Position numbers and translations under genes: made by a program | Shown here: positions 52,245 to 64,000 of the stretch, piece after piece | Layout: each line of letters starts with the position of its first letter | How positions within the stretch are numbered: the first letter of the stretch is position 1 | The notes under the pieces: generated by a model | What the model saw: the letters and a program-made list of their open reading frames with translations, nothing else | What the model was told of the DNA's origin: nothing | Database searches by the model: none | Origin: Sinonovacula constricta | Lineage: Eukaryota; Mollusca; Bivalvia; Cardiida; Solecurtidae | Length of the DNA stretch: 64,000 nucleotides | Assembly: GCA_007844125.1 (NCBI GenBank) | Contig: CM017567.1 | Coordinates: forward strand, 36,487,920-36,551,919 | Reading direction: 5' to 3'

Positions 52245-52888
52245 TTTCATTTAAGTCTAGTATTTAAGACAATTTCTTTCGACCAATGAATCCAGTAATC
52301 CAGTAATGTAATCAATTTAACTGATTACGTTTCCTGGTTATCTTGGAAAGACATATGCCTTACGCTTGCATAAACCTCAAATGATAATAAATACTCGTAA
52401 TTCAGTATTAAGGTGACAACCTATATACATTCTGCAATGAGACTTATTTTAATAACTAAGTTTCCGTTTCTCTACAAACGTTTTTTCTCATATACGTTCA
52501 TGTTTCATTCTGGTTTTTAATCTCTGCAGCAGTTGAACTCTTTCTACATAGCATTTTGTTATCTTTTTAAATATTGTAATGATTTGCGCGTTGTGTTTAA
52601 AAATAATAACGAGCTTGGTTTAAAGGGAATATACGTACAGTTAACGGAAATTTGAAACAAAATTGATTTAATTGAAGATCTTTTATTATTTTGGCATTTT
52701 AATATAACTTGTCAAAGAACTTTCTCCAAAAATATTGCCTCGCGCAACTAAAATGGAACATAACAACTATCAATCTAATTAATAAATACATTGTTTTACT
52801 GTACGTCTTTTTCTCTGCTTGGCGTTCTTATGAAGTAACTGTTTGTCTGAACACTCCAGGGTCATCAATGACACCAAAATAATAAGAG
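52245..52888. other. AT-rich non-coding DNA
   Basis: Nothing recognised. Confidence 0.45.
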
Positions 52889-52889
52889 G

Positions 52890-53049
52890 TGTATGTAAGA
52901 TAGGTAAATAAGAAAGGATCCTATCAAAATTTCCAGATATTTAAATTTTTCTACCGGTAGACTAAGGCAAACAGGGTAAACGAGAGTGTGACAAAAACAC
53001 AGAGACGAGACATAACACACAAAAGAAAAACACATCAGTTGTCGCATAT
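52890..53049 (+). repeat. Family 2 repeat, 5' module
   Basis: GGTAAATAAGAAAGGATCC, TATCAAAATTTCC, CTACCGGTAGACTAAGGC, GTGACAAAAACACAGAGACG, AGACATAACACACA match 63578-63728 closely. It stops at the start of the core (CATCAGTTGTCGC). Confidence 0.9.
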
Positions 53050-53051
53050 TG

Positions 53052-53736
53052 GAAGAATGAGTATTTCATGAAATCACGTAGAGGAATTCTACATTTGTAA
53101 ATTATAAGGATTCTAGATTTGCCGGAATATATATCTTTAGGGTTGTTGTCTTTTTTGTTCTACATGACAAGGCTATTATCATATCTAAGTTTATCTAAGG
53201 GTCTAAGTTTGTGAGTTATACATGTATAAATCCATATAGCCGCGCTTTTTGTGATTCTATTTACAACACGCCGAACTGTTTTAAGTCGTCGGCATTGAGA
53301 AACACATACAGGAGTTAATAAATCTATATCATTAGACAATGCCGACATCCGATGTATGGTGAATTTAAATAGGCAAAGTTTTTGAGCGATCAATCTAACC
53401 TCCAGGCAACACCTGATTTTATGAAAGGGAATATCAAATCAATTATTTTCATGAATAGCACCGGATGTCGTAGCTGTACTTAATTGAAGCCTAAATTGAC
53501 AAAGTGACTTGTTAGCAATTTTAACATCGTGTTTTCATTTTCGGTAGGACGTCTTATTTAGTAGTATTCACATAAACTGTATCACTTTGGAATCCTCCCA
53601 ATGTTTTGTATTCATCAGATATATCTCTGGATAAAATTCGGACAATTGTGGTCTGTCAAGATTCCCATTGTGTTCTTTTGAAGATATTTATTAACGATAT
53701 AGTTATTTTCTAGGTGTTTCGTTGAATTGTCCTTAC
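53052..53736. other. AT-rich non-coding DNA
   Basis: A 77-codon minus-strand frame (53160-53393) was checked and has no recognisable domain. Confidence 0.45.
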
Positions 53737-53738
53737 AG

Positions 53739-54251
53739 ATGATGCCATTTGTAGGTGTGTTTATAATGACAAACATGTTGTTTTTTCAATTAAAAATGGT
53801 GTCATTTGTAGGTTTATTTATAATGACAAACATGTTGTATTTTCAATTACAGATGTTGTCATTTGTAGGTTTATTTATAATGACAAACATGTTGTATTTT
53901 CAATTACAGACGTTTTCATTTGTAGGTTTATTTTTAATAACAAACATGTTGTATTTTCAATTACAGATGTTGCCATTTGTAGGATTGTTTATAATGACAA
54001 ACATGTTGTATTTTCAATTACAGATGTTGTCATTTGTAGGTTTATTTATAATGACAAACATGTTGTATTTTCAATCACAGATGTTGTCATTTGTAGGTTT
54101 ACTTATAATGACAAACATGTTGTATTTTCAATCACAGATGTTGTCATTTCTAGGATTGTTTATAATAACAAACATGTTGTATTTTCAATCACAGATGTTG
54201 CCATTTGTAGGATTGTTTATAATGACAAACATGTTGTATTTTCAGTTTACC
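53739..54251 (+). repeat. 57-bp minisatellite, nine units, open in one frame
   Basis: Nine head-to-tail units of exactly 57 bases, each starting ATG (ACG in unit 4) and ending near TTTTCAATTACAG. As 57 is a multiple of three and the consensus has no stop, one frame stays open from the ATG at 53739 to the TGA at 54306-54308. It would encode 19-residue hydrophobic repeats (MLSFVGLFIMTNMLYFQLQ) plus an 18-residue tail. Later units carry QSQ instead of QLQ. Units differ by a few substitutions and no indels. No signal for translation beyond the open frame was seen. I read it as a minisatellite; a repetitive membrane peptide is a remote alternative. Confidence 0.9.
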
Positions 54252-54309
54252 ATGAGCAAAAGCCTTTATCACAAAAAATGTTATGCTTTTCCATTCCGTT
54301 TTCATTGAA

Positions 54310-54862
54310 AGCAGTTCATTGCAGGAAGAGTGTCTGTGACAGTTTTAAGTATAGTTTATCATAAAAGAAAATCATTTCTAAAAAAATCGTTTTACCGATT
54401 GATTTATCCTCGACAGGCATCGGTGTAAACAAAAGATGCTTGATTGTTTCAGACCAACAATTATAGGAGTAGCTACTTGCATCTTTGTAACAACAAAAAC
54501 TTGGTTAAATAGTGTAATAAAGAGACATAACATGCATAGACATTAGACGATATTTTTATTAGGTTTATTAACTATTTCCATAAGAAAGTTAGATAAAATT
54601 TCAAATACTAACCAAACATTAGACAGTTATGATTTTTAACAGTCATATATGTGGAGTTTATTTCCACAATGACAAGAGAAACAATTTAAATAGATATCTA
54701 AAATAATAAGTTACTCTATGTAGACTAAAAGTATATTAACTTACAAATTTAATACAGGAAATAAATGAAAGCGATATCAGATATCAATGTTATATGCAAT
54801 GTAGCAGACTTAGTGTTTCAAATTATAAAAATTGTCATATTATTTTTTTATTTGAAAAATGA
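54310..54862. other. AT-rich non-coding DNA
   Basis: Nothing recognised. Confidence 0.45.
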
Positions 54863-54865
54863 ATA

Positions 54866-54910
54866 AATGACACAGTCCTAAGAGCCTTGCAACATATACC
54901 AAAAGTTCAA
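54866..54910 (+). repeat. Family 1 repeat, 5'-end fragment
   Basis: ATGACACAGTCCTAAGAGCC then TTGCAACATATACCAAAAG. It is preceded by AATGAATAA, like the sequence before ATGACAA at the family's 3' end. Confidence 0.75.
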
Positions 54911-54914
54911 TTTA

Positions 54915-55580
54915 ATTTACTAAAGACATTTTTAACTTTGAATATACCCAACAAACAAACAAACAATACGGCACTTTGAGACAATGGTTCTAAGACTTCT
55001 TTCTATACCTAGCCGAATGTTTAATTTATTCTTGTTAACGTGTTTTCATATGACAAAATATCTCCTTTTTACTCTTAAGTATAAAGTGCGTTTTGTAAGA
55101 ACAAATACATTTCCTGCTATATGAAAATGGATAATTGGAATGAAATCATACCAGCCAAACAAAATATCTTTATGTCGTATTGTAAAATTTTATTTTTGTG
55201 TTAAAAAGCATGGAGGAAGTGAAACATTTCAGATGTTGAATTTAATTTCAGGTAGTAACGGTAATATTTGCCTAATAATTGATTTCTTAATTAATGATGG
55301 TTTATTTAAGAAAGTAAACTGTATTTAACAGTTTATGTTTTATAAATGTTTCAATAATTGTTTCTTTTAAGAACATATCATTAATATTCCTGGCTTTTAA
55401 AACGAGTAGATATTTAAACAGATTTAAAGGTTAAAATATAAGATATAACCTGAAAAAAAATTGGTTATTAAACAACAATATCAATTATCAAGAATACTTT
55501 TAAATGAATGGTTATTATACCAGAAAAACAGTGTGCATAATTTGGCTTTTATCTGATAGCAAATGGTTCCTTTGAATATT
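54915..55580. other. AT-rich non-coding DNA
   Basis: Nothing recognised apart from short homopolymers. Confidence 0.45.
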
Positions 55581-55584
55581 TAAT

Positions 55585-55585
<1 letters not shown>

Positions 55586-55656
<71 letters not shown>

Positions 55657-55680
55657 ACACACACACACACACATACACAA

Positions 55681-55723
<43 letters not shown>

Positions 55724-55780
55724 ACACACACACACACACATACACAACTCACACACACCACACACACACCACCACTTACA
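55586..55780. repeat. (CA)n tract with 66-bp higher-order repeat
   Basis: CA dinucleotides interrupted by CTTACAC and CATACACAACTCAC. The interruptions recur in the same order 66 bases apart (CTTACAC at 55655 and 55721), so a block was duplicated within the tract. CVCVC frames on the minus strand are artefacts. Confidence 0.95.
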
Positions 55781-55789
55781 AACATACAA

Positions 55790-56840
55790 CAAAGGAAAAT
55801 TATGCAATTTTCCTTTAAACGAACGTGAACGGCTAATTATTTTGAAATGGAAAAACAGAACAGTGTGATAGTTGCAATCTGCATCGACCAGTCTTTAATC
55901 TCTTTTAAACGCATTTGTTTGTCTGCTTAAAATTGAAAACCTCGTATCGTTAAAAAGGTTAAAGCGGAATATTAAATGTCCGTGTTTGTATAATGAGATT
56001 ATGAAACTGAAACAATGAATACAAATTTTCATTTCATTTTTGGATTATTGCATGCATTTTTGCTAATGTTAGTCTCTCTTTTCCTGGTAAATTTGGGTCC
56101 ATATTCTATTCCACGGCAAGACAAAACCGTTTTGCAAGATATTATCTGGAAATGCATTTTTGTTTTATGTTATGTTGATGCATGATGCATTATTAGAACT
56201 TTTACGAAAACTCGTACCTGGGTTTATCATTAAAAGTCATAGCATGAATCGTGTCTGAACATAAGAATATATTAGCAAAAGGATCTTGATTAACATCGTT
56301 GATCTAAGTTAACTACCCCGAATTCAGTTTGAGTGACATGCGCATTGTTCGCCAAAAGAAAATATATAAGTCGCGATCGACCTAAAATGAAAAAAACTTT
56401 CATCAAATGATCAAATTGCTTGTTTTAATGCTGTCTTATGACAAAGTTGTTCCGCTATTTTGGAGACAACAACGAGCACTCGTATTGTGGCCCTAGAGGA
56501 GAATAAATGTGAAAGTATACTTCGGTTGAACGTGACTAAACAATCAGTTGGAAATGCGTTCTTAAGAATTGTCGATGTTTATGGGAGAATTAATCGACCT
56601 TAGGTAAAGTGTAATTTCAATAAATATTATAATGCTAATAATGGCTAGGTACATATTTCCATAAAATATATCCATATATCACAGTAAAACGTAAAAAATA
56701 TAGGTATGTCATAAATTTCTCCTTATTAGTCCTTGCTTTCTGATAGTAAATCACGTTTGTCATAAAAACATACGTGTAATCTGATATCCTTTTGCTATAT
56801 TTATCGCGAGAACTTCTCAGTCAAGGCGAAGGTCTACTTG
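55790..56840. other. AT-rich non-coding DNA
   Basis: Nothing recognised. Confidence 0.45.
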
Positions 56841-56842
56841 TG

Positions 56843-56870
56843 AGAAGGTCTTCTAGTTGACCTGCGGTGC
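56843..56870 (+). mobile_element. Fragment of the SINE body
   Basis: GAAGGTCTTCTAGTTGACC then TGCGGTGC matches the minus strand of the SINE at about 1318-1345 with two differences. No A or B box lies upstream, so it is 5'-truncated. Confidence 0.6.
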
Positions 56871-56874
56871 CGTT

Positions 56875-58900
56875 ATGTGGGCGTCGTTATGACCACATTT
56901 GTGTTTCTGCAATTTATATCTAATCGCAAAAGAAATAAAACAGTGCATTCCATAAAACTCGGATGAGAAAAGATTCTTGTCAATCTGGAAAATGCTTCTT
57001 CCATCGCTCGATTGTGTTTCATTTAATTCATTTATTGCATTGCCTAACTTGACCGTAATCGAGAGGTTTTTTTGTCTTTGAATAATACGTATCACACGAA
57101 AATAGCCCCGTTTGCTTTGCATGAGCGAGTTTATTTGCAATCGTTTTTTTTATTCAACGAGAAAAAGACTTCAATATGATGAGTTAGAGCAGTTACAAAT
57201 ACAGCAATACAAAGTGTTAAGTTGATATTTGATTTAGTTTGTAGTACAAAATTCAGTTAAGTGTTAATAAAATGTTGCCTTGTTGCGATATTTTCATGTG
57301 TGTCCTTCTTTTCTTACATACAATAACGAATGGATATAACATAGTGCTAAGGGAATAAATAACTTGTTGATACGCAGCAAGTGAATTTGTCCATTAACTA
57401 ATTATTTTCCAAGTAGATAGATCACTGAAATAAATTAATATTCTCACTAGCTTGCAATTCCGGAGAAAAAAATCCTTTAGCGACGGATGGACAAAATGAC
57501 GCTCATACAGATTTCAATACCCCTACTGGAAAATCGTCTCTAACATCCGTCACATGATACCTTGTCCATAGTGGGGACATAGTAAGTATGCAATTCAACG
57601 CGTCAAGATTAAATATGTCAATTTAAAAGAGAAGTTATGACCTCATTCAAGAAAAACTATTCGATCGTTGACTATCAACTATTTAATTAAATTATGATAA
57701 TTATAATTTAAGTGAACTACGAAAGCTATTATATTTGATATTTGCTGGTTTACATTGGCCTTTGTTATGCATTAAGATAAAAAAAAAAACTAGTTAAATT
57801 AGATATAGCAACACGATACAGAAAAAGTATACTTTGGACAAGCATACCTATGTTGCCATGACCAGATATACGAGTACGTCACACGCATTCAGATAATAAT
57901 TGTTCTCTGGTATTTCAAATCTGTATCTGTATTGACATGGGTTTATATGCATTTATACTGACATACATTCATCAAGAACAAAGGAAAAACTTGTCCTTCA
58001 TGTACGTTTCTCAAAATATTTCTAACATTATGGATAACTTAAATAAGATCAAATATTCGTCATTACCATTTAGTTTAAAGAAAGGAACCGTTAAGTAGAA
58101 AGTACGACTCTGGAAAGAAAAATTAATCTTAACAAGTAGAGTGTCAAGTAGAATGTCAAATTTTCTGAAGCCTTCTAAAGTAATCTTAGATACACCATAT
58201 ACACGTACACACGTAAAGTATAATTAAAAATGTTAAACGACGTTGTAAAATGTATTCAATCCATATAAGCATTTGTAGACATATTGTTTTACAGTCTCCA
58301 AAAGTCGGTATAGATGTTCTAAAGTTAGAAAAATTAGTCCAGAAGGTATCTACTAATAAATTAAGGATAATTTATTAAATCTGGGTGATATGAAAAAAAA
58401 AGATAAACATTTTATCAATGCAACACGTTAAAAATGTCCTTTTACTACGATGAGATAAGACATTTTCATCAAATTGAATAAACTAAACAGGGTATAAAAG
58501 GAGCCTTATTAATTCCTTATATTTATATTAAAGTCTAATATTCAAAGAATTCAGATGTTGATATTGATTGCTTATAACATTGCAAATTTAAAGTTTTGTC
58601 GTTTAAATGATGGTCTAATCCTTTTAAACTGTATTTTCGTTGTTGTTTTGGCAGGATATGTTGTTGTTTTCGAGAAATAAATTGCTGAGTTTGCAATATC
58701 AAGCCCATTATTTTTATATTTGTAAAGAGTTTTATTATTCTTTCGCAAAAGCTATGTGCAAAATGAGAGCATTAATATTAATATTTAATTGGTCTACATC
58801 AAGGGGATAAAAGATTGGTTATTAACTTTATCAATCGCTTTCTTGTTGCGAAATGTATTTTGTGCCTATCATTGTAAAAGCATCATAATAATACATTTTG
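56875..58900. other. AT-rich non-coding DNA
   Basis: A 95-codon minus-strand frame (56853-57140) overlaps the SINE fragment and has no recognisable domain. Nothing else was supported. Confidence 0.45.
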
Positions 58901-58907
58901 TTTAATT

Positions 58908-59012
58908 ACTCATCACAGACTTCTTCTTACTTTTACATTTGGCTTAAATGCGAATACCTTTGCCATGTGCAAATGTTTCAAATCTTGGTATATATTTCAA
59001 TGCAATATGACT
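58908..59012 (-). repeat. Family 1 repeat, 5'-module fragment
   Basis: The plus strand reads ACTCATCACAGACTTCTTC, TTTTACATTTGGCTTAAATG, AATACCTTTGCCATGTGC, TTCAATGCAATATGAC; colinear with 39577-39682. Confidence 0.85.
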
Positions 59013-59014
59013 AT

Positions 59015-60515
59015 TCGTATTTCTTTATTCATAAAAGACGTAAATAATAGCAAATGACATTTTAGTACTCAATTTGGTAAATTTAATCTATCTTAAGCAA
59101 TTGACCAAAACAATATACATTTTTGATCGGTTTGACAGAACAAATAGGGGTAAAAGCGATGAAATGTAAAACGTACACAACCTTTTATAAAGTCAAGAAG
59201 GATATTGTGAAATTCTATATGGCACAATGAAACATAACAATGCTACTTCAGAGACCTATTCATGCATAAAAATAAAAAATAAGTGATTACGTCAAACGCA
59301 ATCTCATAGTAATAAGGTTACCAATTCATTTATATCCCCCACACGTGGACTAACCAATCTAATTAATATGTTACAAGGTTTTTAATCTTCATTAGCAAAC
59401 TTTTAACCAATGATACTTTTTGTTGATGTTGACTTTTACGGGTGTCGAAGAATGACATCTGCCAAAACATCTGATGCTAAAACTAAAACAAATGACTACG
59501 GTCTTTATATCTCCTCTTGCTATTCCATCTGTTGCATTTGAGCAGAAAGCATCTATTGTGTTAAAAACACTTACATGTACAACCTTAAAGATACTTTTTT
59601 ATTAAAACGACTGGAGTGACATGTAGTTTAAAAGAAATATAAACTGAAACTAAACTCAGATCAGTGTCGTAAATTCCGACATATAAAATTAATTCGCATT
59701 TTATGTTTTGAATAAAACTATCATATGGCTTAACCGTTGTTGTAGACGTGCATGACCCTTACCTTTATTTAACCAAAGTGCAATAGTACAAGAGTAAACA
59801 TCCCTATACAGACAAACCGAATACGATTGAGGCGTAATAATAAGCATTACACTTCGGTCTTTTGACCACTTTCCATGTACAAGCAATCTTTAATAAGATT
59901 CAATAATGATGGGATGGGATGGGATTTGCCGGCAGTTTTGCCGATACTGTGTAGCGGCATTTCTATCATTATAGCACAGTGGCACTTATGAGGTGCACAG
60001 GGAATTTCATAAAATTAATTGTTCCTTTTCTGAAAAGAAACTATCTGACCTGTTGTTTAAAGAGCATGTACAGGTTGTTGTTTTTTAATTATAGTCGAGT
60101 CTTTAGACCCAATTGTCCAAAAGGTGATTGGGCAGTTAATATAATTATTTTTATATTTTAATTATTTATTTATTCTTCCGAAAACATTATATGCATATTT
60201 TTATTTGTCTGATAACAGATGTTCTCTTTGCGAAAATAATTAACAAGGGCACAGAGCGTTTGAAACATAGGAGGTTTGATCATCGGAATCAAGTGGGTAT
60301 AATAAGATTTATCTATCATACATACCATGGCTATGTTTATTTAATGTACCATAACAAGGAAAATAAAAATATGCAATAAATTATTATTAGTTTTGTAAGT
60401 CATAAACGTAATGAGTTATTAAATTAAGCAACTAGGTAAACAATATTATGCTTGCTTGCCCACTTGTTTGTTGGATTTGTTTATTTACTTTAAAAATCGT
60501 GCGAGATTGGATCAT
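59015..60515. other. AT-rich non-coding DNA
   Basis: No gene recognised. TTTGAAACATAGGAGGTTTG near 60259 resembles ATTAAACATACCAGGTTTAA near 60514, which may be a local duplication or a second decayed core. Confidence 0.4.
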
Positions 60516-60517
60516 TA

Positions 60518-60556
60518 AACATACCAGGTTTAATCACCCTAGTCGGTCCAACGCGA
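60518..60556 (-). repeat. Core fragment, family uncertain
   Basis: ATACCAGGTTTAATCACCC then TAGTCGGTCCAAC resembles the reverse complement of the second half of the core. Confidence 0.55.
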
Positions 60557-60559
60557 AAA

Positions 60560-63500
60560 ATTGTCACTGCAACATTTTCAGGGGTGTGCCTTTGTCAAAC
60601 TGTAGTTCACTATGGCCATATGTTTTGCCTGTGTAACCGCGGCTTACGCCTAAGAAGTCAATGGAAATTATTTATACCAATAAGTACAGTTATACTGTGG
60701 ACTCGTAATAGTAAAACTTGTCTGTGTGCGAAATGTATTTCACATCAACAGTGGTCTTCTTTTTTCTGGATTTTTTTTATTTTCAAAAGTAAAAGTATAT
60801 GTTAAATCGTATTTTAATATATTGAACAGTCTTGTACAGTATATCAGAATGCAGTCTAAATCAATCTTGAATTGTGACACAAGATCCATTGGAATTGCCT
60901 CAAAATAGCTGGTGTCTATTTGTAACCCGCTGACGTTCACTGGCATTTTACGAGAAATGTTCACTAAATTTAGAAAATCACATGTATAGTGTTGATACTT
61001 TATAATATCTGTACACATATTCATTAGATTTTATATCTAACTAATGTAGTTAAGCAAAAAGAGTATTTCATAACAGGCTCTGTTTTCACCTGATCGGCAA
61101 ATAACCCATTTTCAGTCATACAACAAAAATATCTACTGCTCTGACAAAATATAACATGGAATCTTTCTGGTGCAAACTGCGTCTTATGTCAATATCATTA
61201 TACCCAGGTCCTTAAACTACAAGACACATACCTTTTTAAACCAAGTTTTTTTATTCTTCACGATAAACCTTTCCACTTGACAAAATTCTTTAAAGGAAAT
61301 ATAAATACTGATTTTTATTTCGAAAGTGCAAATGGCGTTTTGCCAAAATATCGTTGTTATTTATTTGCTCTCTGAATCGGTCTTAGAGGCGGCAATGCAG
61401 AAATAGATACTTTAAAATTAAATCAACGCATTTATCATTTCAGAAAGTTGTGCGCAATGAACCTATAATGCAACACCTTTAAGTGTTTGAACAAAACAAA
61501 TCGTTTGTTGTTGTTGTTTGTTTGATGCGGTTGTGTTTATTTGTTTGTTTTTACTCTTTATGTTTAAGTTTCCTGTCGCGGGAACGTTGATGTTTAGATC
61601 TTCTTACATCTAGAGTTATTAACCTAATTTAAGTGGACATGTTTGTCCGATTGCTAAAGCCACGTACAGGCAGTATCCCTTACACGCAAATTTAATTTTT
61701 GTGTTTGTGATGTTATCGCATAATTATTCTGCCTATATAAACCACATGTTTGGGAAAGTATTATTATTATAGTAAAATCAAAATATTGTGTACCTTATTT
61801 AATTGGATGTGTTATGGAAGGTGTTGTTAAATCAACTATAAAATATCTTGCCTCCAGTCGTGACTGAAAAGCAGTATTCAGTATTCGAATTATGCTGGAA
61901 GAAATTATCACTGTTTTATAAATGTAAGCAATTCAGTTATATCATGTCACTTCCTTATTCTGGCTGACAAATATGAGATCATTTAAAACATGTTTTCCCA
62001 TTTTATACATTGAAGTTTTTCTCACATACGGGTCACACCATTTCATTTCAGGCTCGTTTGCCTTAAACATATTTGCAACGATCCAAGATAAATAGACAAA
62101 TTTGACCAGAAATTACTTAACAGTAGTGCTACATTCAGTGCTTGATTTTGTACATGTCGATATGCTCACACTTTGGATTATCCACAGAAAAAATAAAATG
62201 TTAACGAACTTAATGTTAAAGTGATTTAATATGTCTATGATATATTGTACGACCGGATACAAAACCTGCTTTTACTAAGCATACAGCATGGTTTGATTAT
62301 TCACCCAAACAAAAACATTAAACTTCCATTTTGCAGAAACAATTACTTGAGAGATAAAATCGTGAATCAAACTTGATTAGTTTACACATATATATGTTTC
62401 GATTATAGTTACACAAAAACCTAAATCATCATGACATATTTTAGAAAGTGCAATATGCGTACTGGCTAAAACGCTATAATGCTTTTACATTGCGTCCATA
62501 AGTCGTAGCGATAGGTGTCTATTACTGGAAGACAGGCAGACAGTGTGACGTATGGGAAAATACTTCGCTCTCTGTCTGTCTGATTACACTGATTTATCGC
62601 AGAAGAATAATCTTCATTGCTGCTGATTATGTTTACTTTATAAATGGTGTGTACACCGGAAACGTGGTTGGCCAAATTGATTGACAACAAATATATTGGA
62701 TGTTTTACAGCTCACGTAGGAAAAGGCTTAATAATTACATATGTTTGTTGTATGTTTGTCAAATAAGTGTATGCGTAGGTACCGACAGGGTTGGTGTGCG
62801 TTCGTACGTGCATGTTTGCGTGAGTCCGTGCGGCTGTGCTTATTTATGGATCTGCGTGACTGTGCGTGCGTTATTGCGTGTCTATGTGCGTAAGAATTGG
62901 TGAGTTTGTATGGGTGAAATAAAAGTGTTTGTGCTTAAGCACTCCGTCATGGATTGTGCTAGTTTGTTAGCATACTGTGTACGTTAGTACGTATTGTATT
63001 ATTTTTATCAGATTTATTTACCTGATTAAATTACGCACTGACTTTAATCTTGCTCCATCATTTCAGCTGTTAAAACTCTCCAAATATTCATCGACAAAAT
63101 TATTGCTTCATTTAAAAACACAATTTTAACATATTACCAAAATTCGTCTTTGCCATTAATTTATCTATAGACCGAGACTGTCACAGCTCCCACCTTCATA
63201 TTGATCCTGTATATAACAGCATCATTATTACGGTCAACAGCTATCGCAATGTTCGTATCTGTTTTGTCTTGTCACGTACTATCTGAATCAATGGACCAAT
63301 TATAACTCGCAATTTCACTGTTAAAATAGGCAGAATTTCGATTTAATATCAGGATTTATCAAGAATGTTACAAGTTTGTGTTAAACGTTGAAGCCAGACT
63401 AAAAAGAAATATCAAAAAGCTCTTATAGTATGCCAGAAATGACTTGATATGTTTTCTGTTAAGCATTTTAACACGGCACAAACATATGACCACAAGTGCA

Positions 63501-63575
63501 ATAAACTGAATATACATTTAAATGTAAACTAGCGAATTACACTTATAAGAAGCATTATTGCGTATAGATATACGT
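60560..63575. other. AT-rich non-coding DNA
   Basis: Frames at 60584-60805, 60740-61024 (minus), 62466-62690 (minus) and 62700-62903 have chance-level length and no recognisable domain. The last lies in a GTGYG-rich stretch. Confidence 0.45.
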
Positions 63576-63577
63576 TG

Positions 63578-63905
63578 TATGTAAAGGTAAATAAGAAAAG
63601 GTCCTATCAAAATTTCCACAGATATTTAAATTTTATCTACCAGTAGACAAAGGCAAACAAGGTAAATGTAAATGTGACAAAAACACAGAGACGAGACATA
63701 ACACACATAAAGAAAAACCATCAGTTACTGCCTTGGAACGGTCAATCGGCAAAAGGGCCAACTGGGGTGCTTAAACCTGATTTGTGGAGCGCCCCAACCT
63801 CGCACTTCCTGAAGGTTTTTAAAGCAAACAAACAGGGTAAATAACAACATCCCGTCAAAGTGAAACAACTAACAGTAAGCACCTACATCGGGAGTTAAAA
63901 CAGAC
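63578..63905 (+). repeat. Family 2 repeat, most complete copy
   Basis: The 5' module starts GTAAAGGTAAATAAGAAAAG and includes TAGACAAAGGCAAACAAGG, GTGACAAAAACACAGAGACG and AGACATAACACACA. The core runs from 63721 (TCAGTTACTGCCTTGGAACG) to about 63811. The 3' module has CCCGTCAAAGTGAAACAAC and AACAGTAAGCACC. Similarity to the copy in duplicate 2 (11886-12000) may continue towards the window end, so the true 3' end may lie beyond 64000. Confidence 0.85.
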
Positions 63906-64000
63906 ACAATGAACTTATATACATACATAATACCTAGTAATTAAATAACTTATAAACATATATACAGTATGTACAGTAGATAATAACCTCGGCAACGTAA

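Noticed and set aside
53739..54251. CRISPR array
   Set aside because: Units are directly adjacent with no unique spacers; it is a minisatellite in a eukaryotic setting.

Overview
The window looks like non-coding nuclear DNA from an invertebrate animal. It is AT-rich (about one third G+C by eye) and full of microsatellites, has a tRNA-derived SINE, and carries many decayed dispersed repeats. It has no operon-like gene packing and no convincing protein-coding gene. A bivalve mollusc is my best guess from the style of the repeats, but that is impression, not proof. I found no rRNA, no functional tRNA gene, no transposase or reverse-transcriptase reading frame and no conserved exon on either strand. 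The longest reading frames (60-130 codons) are about what chance gives at this composition, apart from one frame that is open because it lies in a 57-bp minisatellite. The window is probably intergenic or intronic.

Layout. 1-2960: AT-rich DNA with a SINE (about 1265-1421, minus strand) and a palindromic motif. 2963-14865: a complex duplicated block. Two direct, strongly diverged copies of a roughly 4-kb segment (about 5440-9400 and 10640-14050) lie between two inverted copies of a 0.7-kb segment (2963-3745 and 14225-14865). Copy 1 holds a roughly 600-bp element with terminal inverted repeats that copy 2 lacks. Copy 2 holds a repeat fragment that copy 1 largely lacks. 14870-37860: mostly unremarkable AT-rich DNA with microsatellites and repeat fragments. 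37861-40650: a second direct duplication whose arms flank two copies of Family 1. 43140-51311: the densest run of dispersed repeats. 51548-55780: a cluster of simple-sequence DNA (pyrimidine tract, alternating GC/GT tract, 57-bp minisatellite, CA tract). 55790-64000: mostly featureless, ending in the best Family 2 copy.

The main theme is two dispersed repeat families that share a core of about 100 bp. Family 1 is about 575 bp and Family 2 is at least 320 bp. Their 5' and 3' modules are unrelated by eye, but the core is the same. It can be recognised by TACCGCCTTGGAACGG followed by CGACTGGGGTGCTTAAAC, and it can carry a 7-bp hairpin. About twenty full or partial copies occur here, in both orientations. 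Comparing the two arms of the 4-kb duplication gives a relative order: Family 2 insertion, then duplication, then insertion of the TIR element. All boundaries and similarities were judged by eye.
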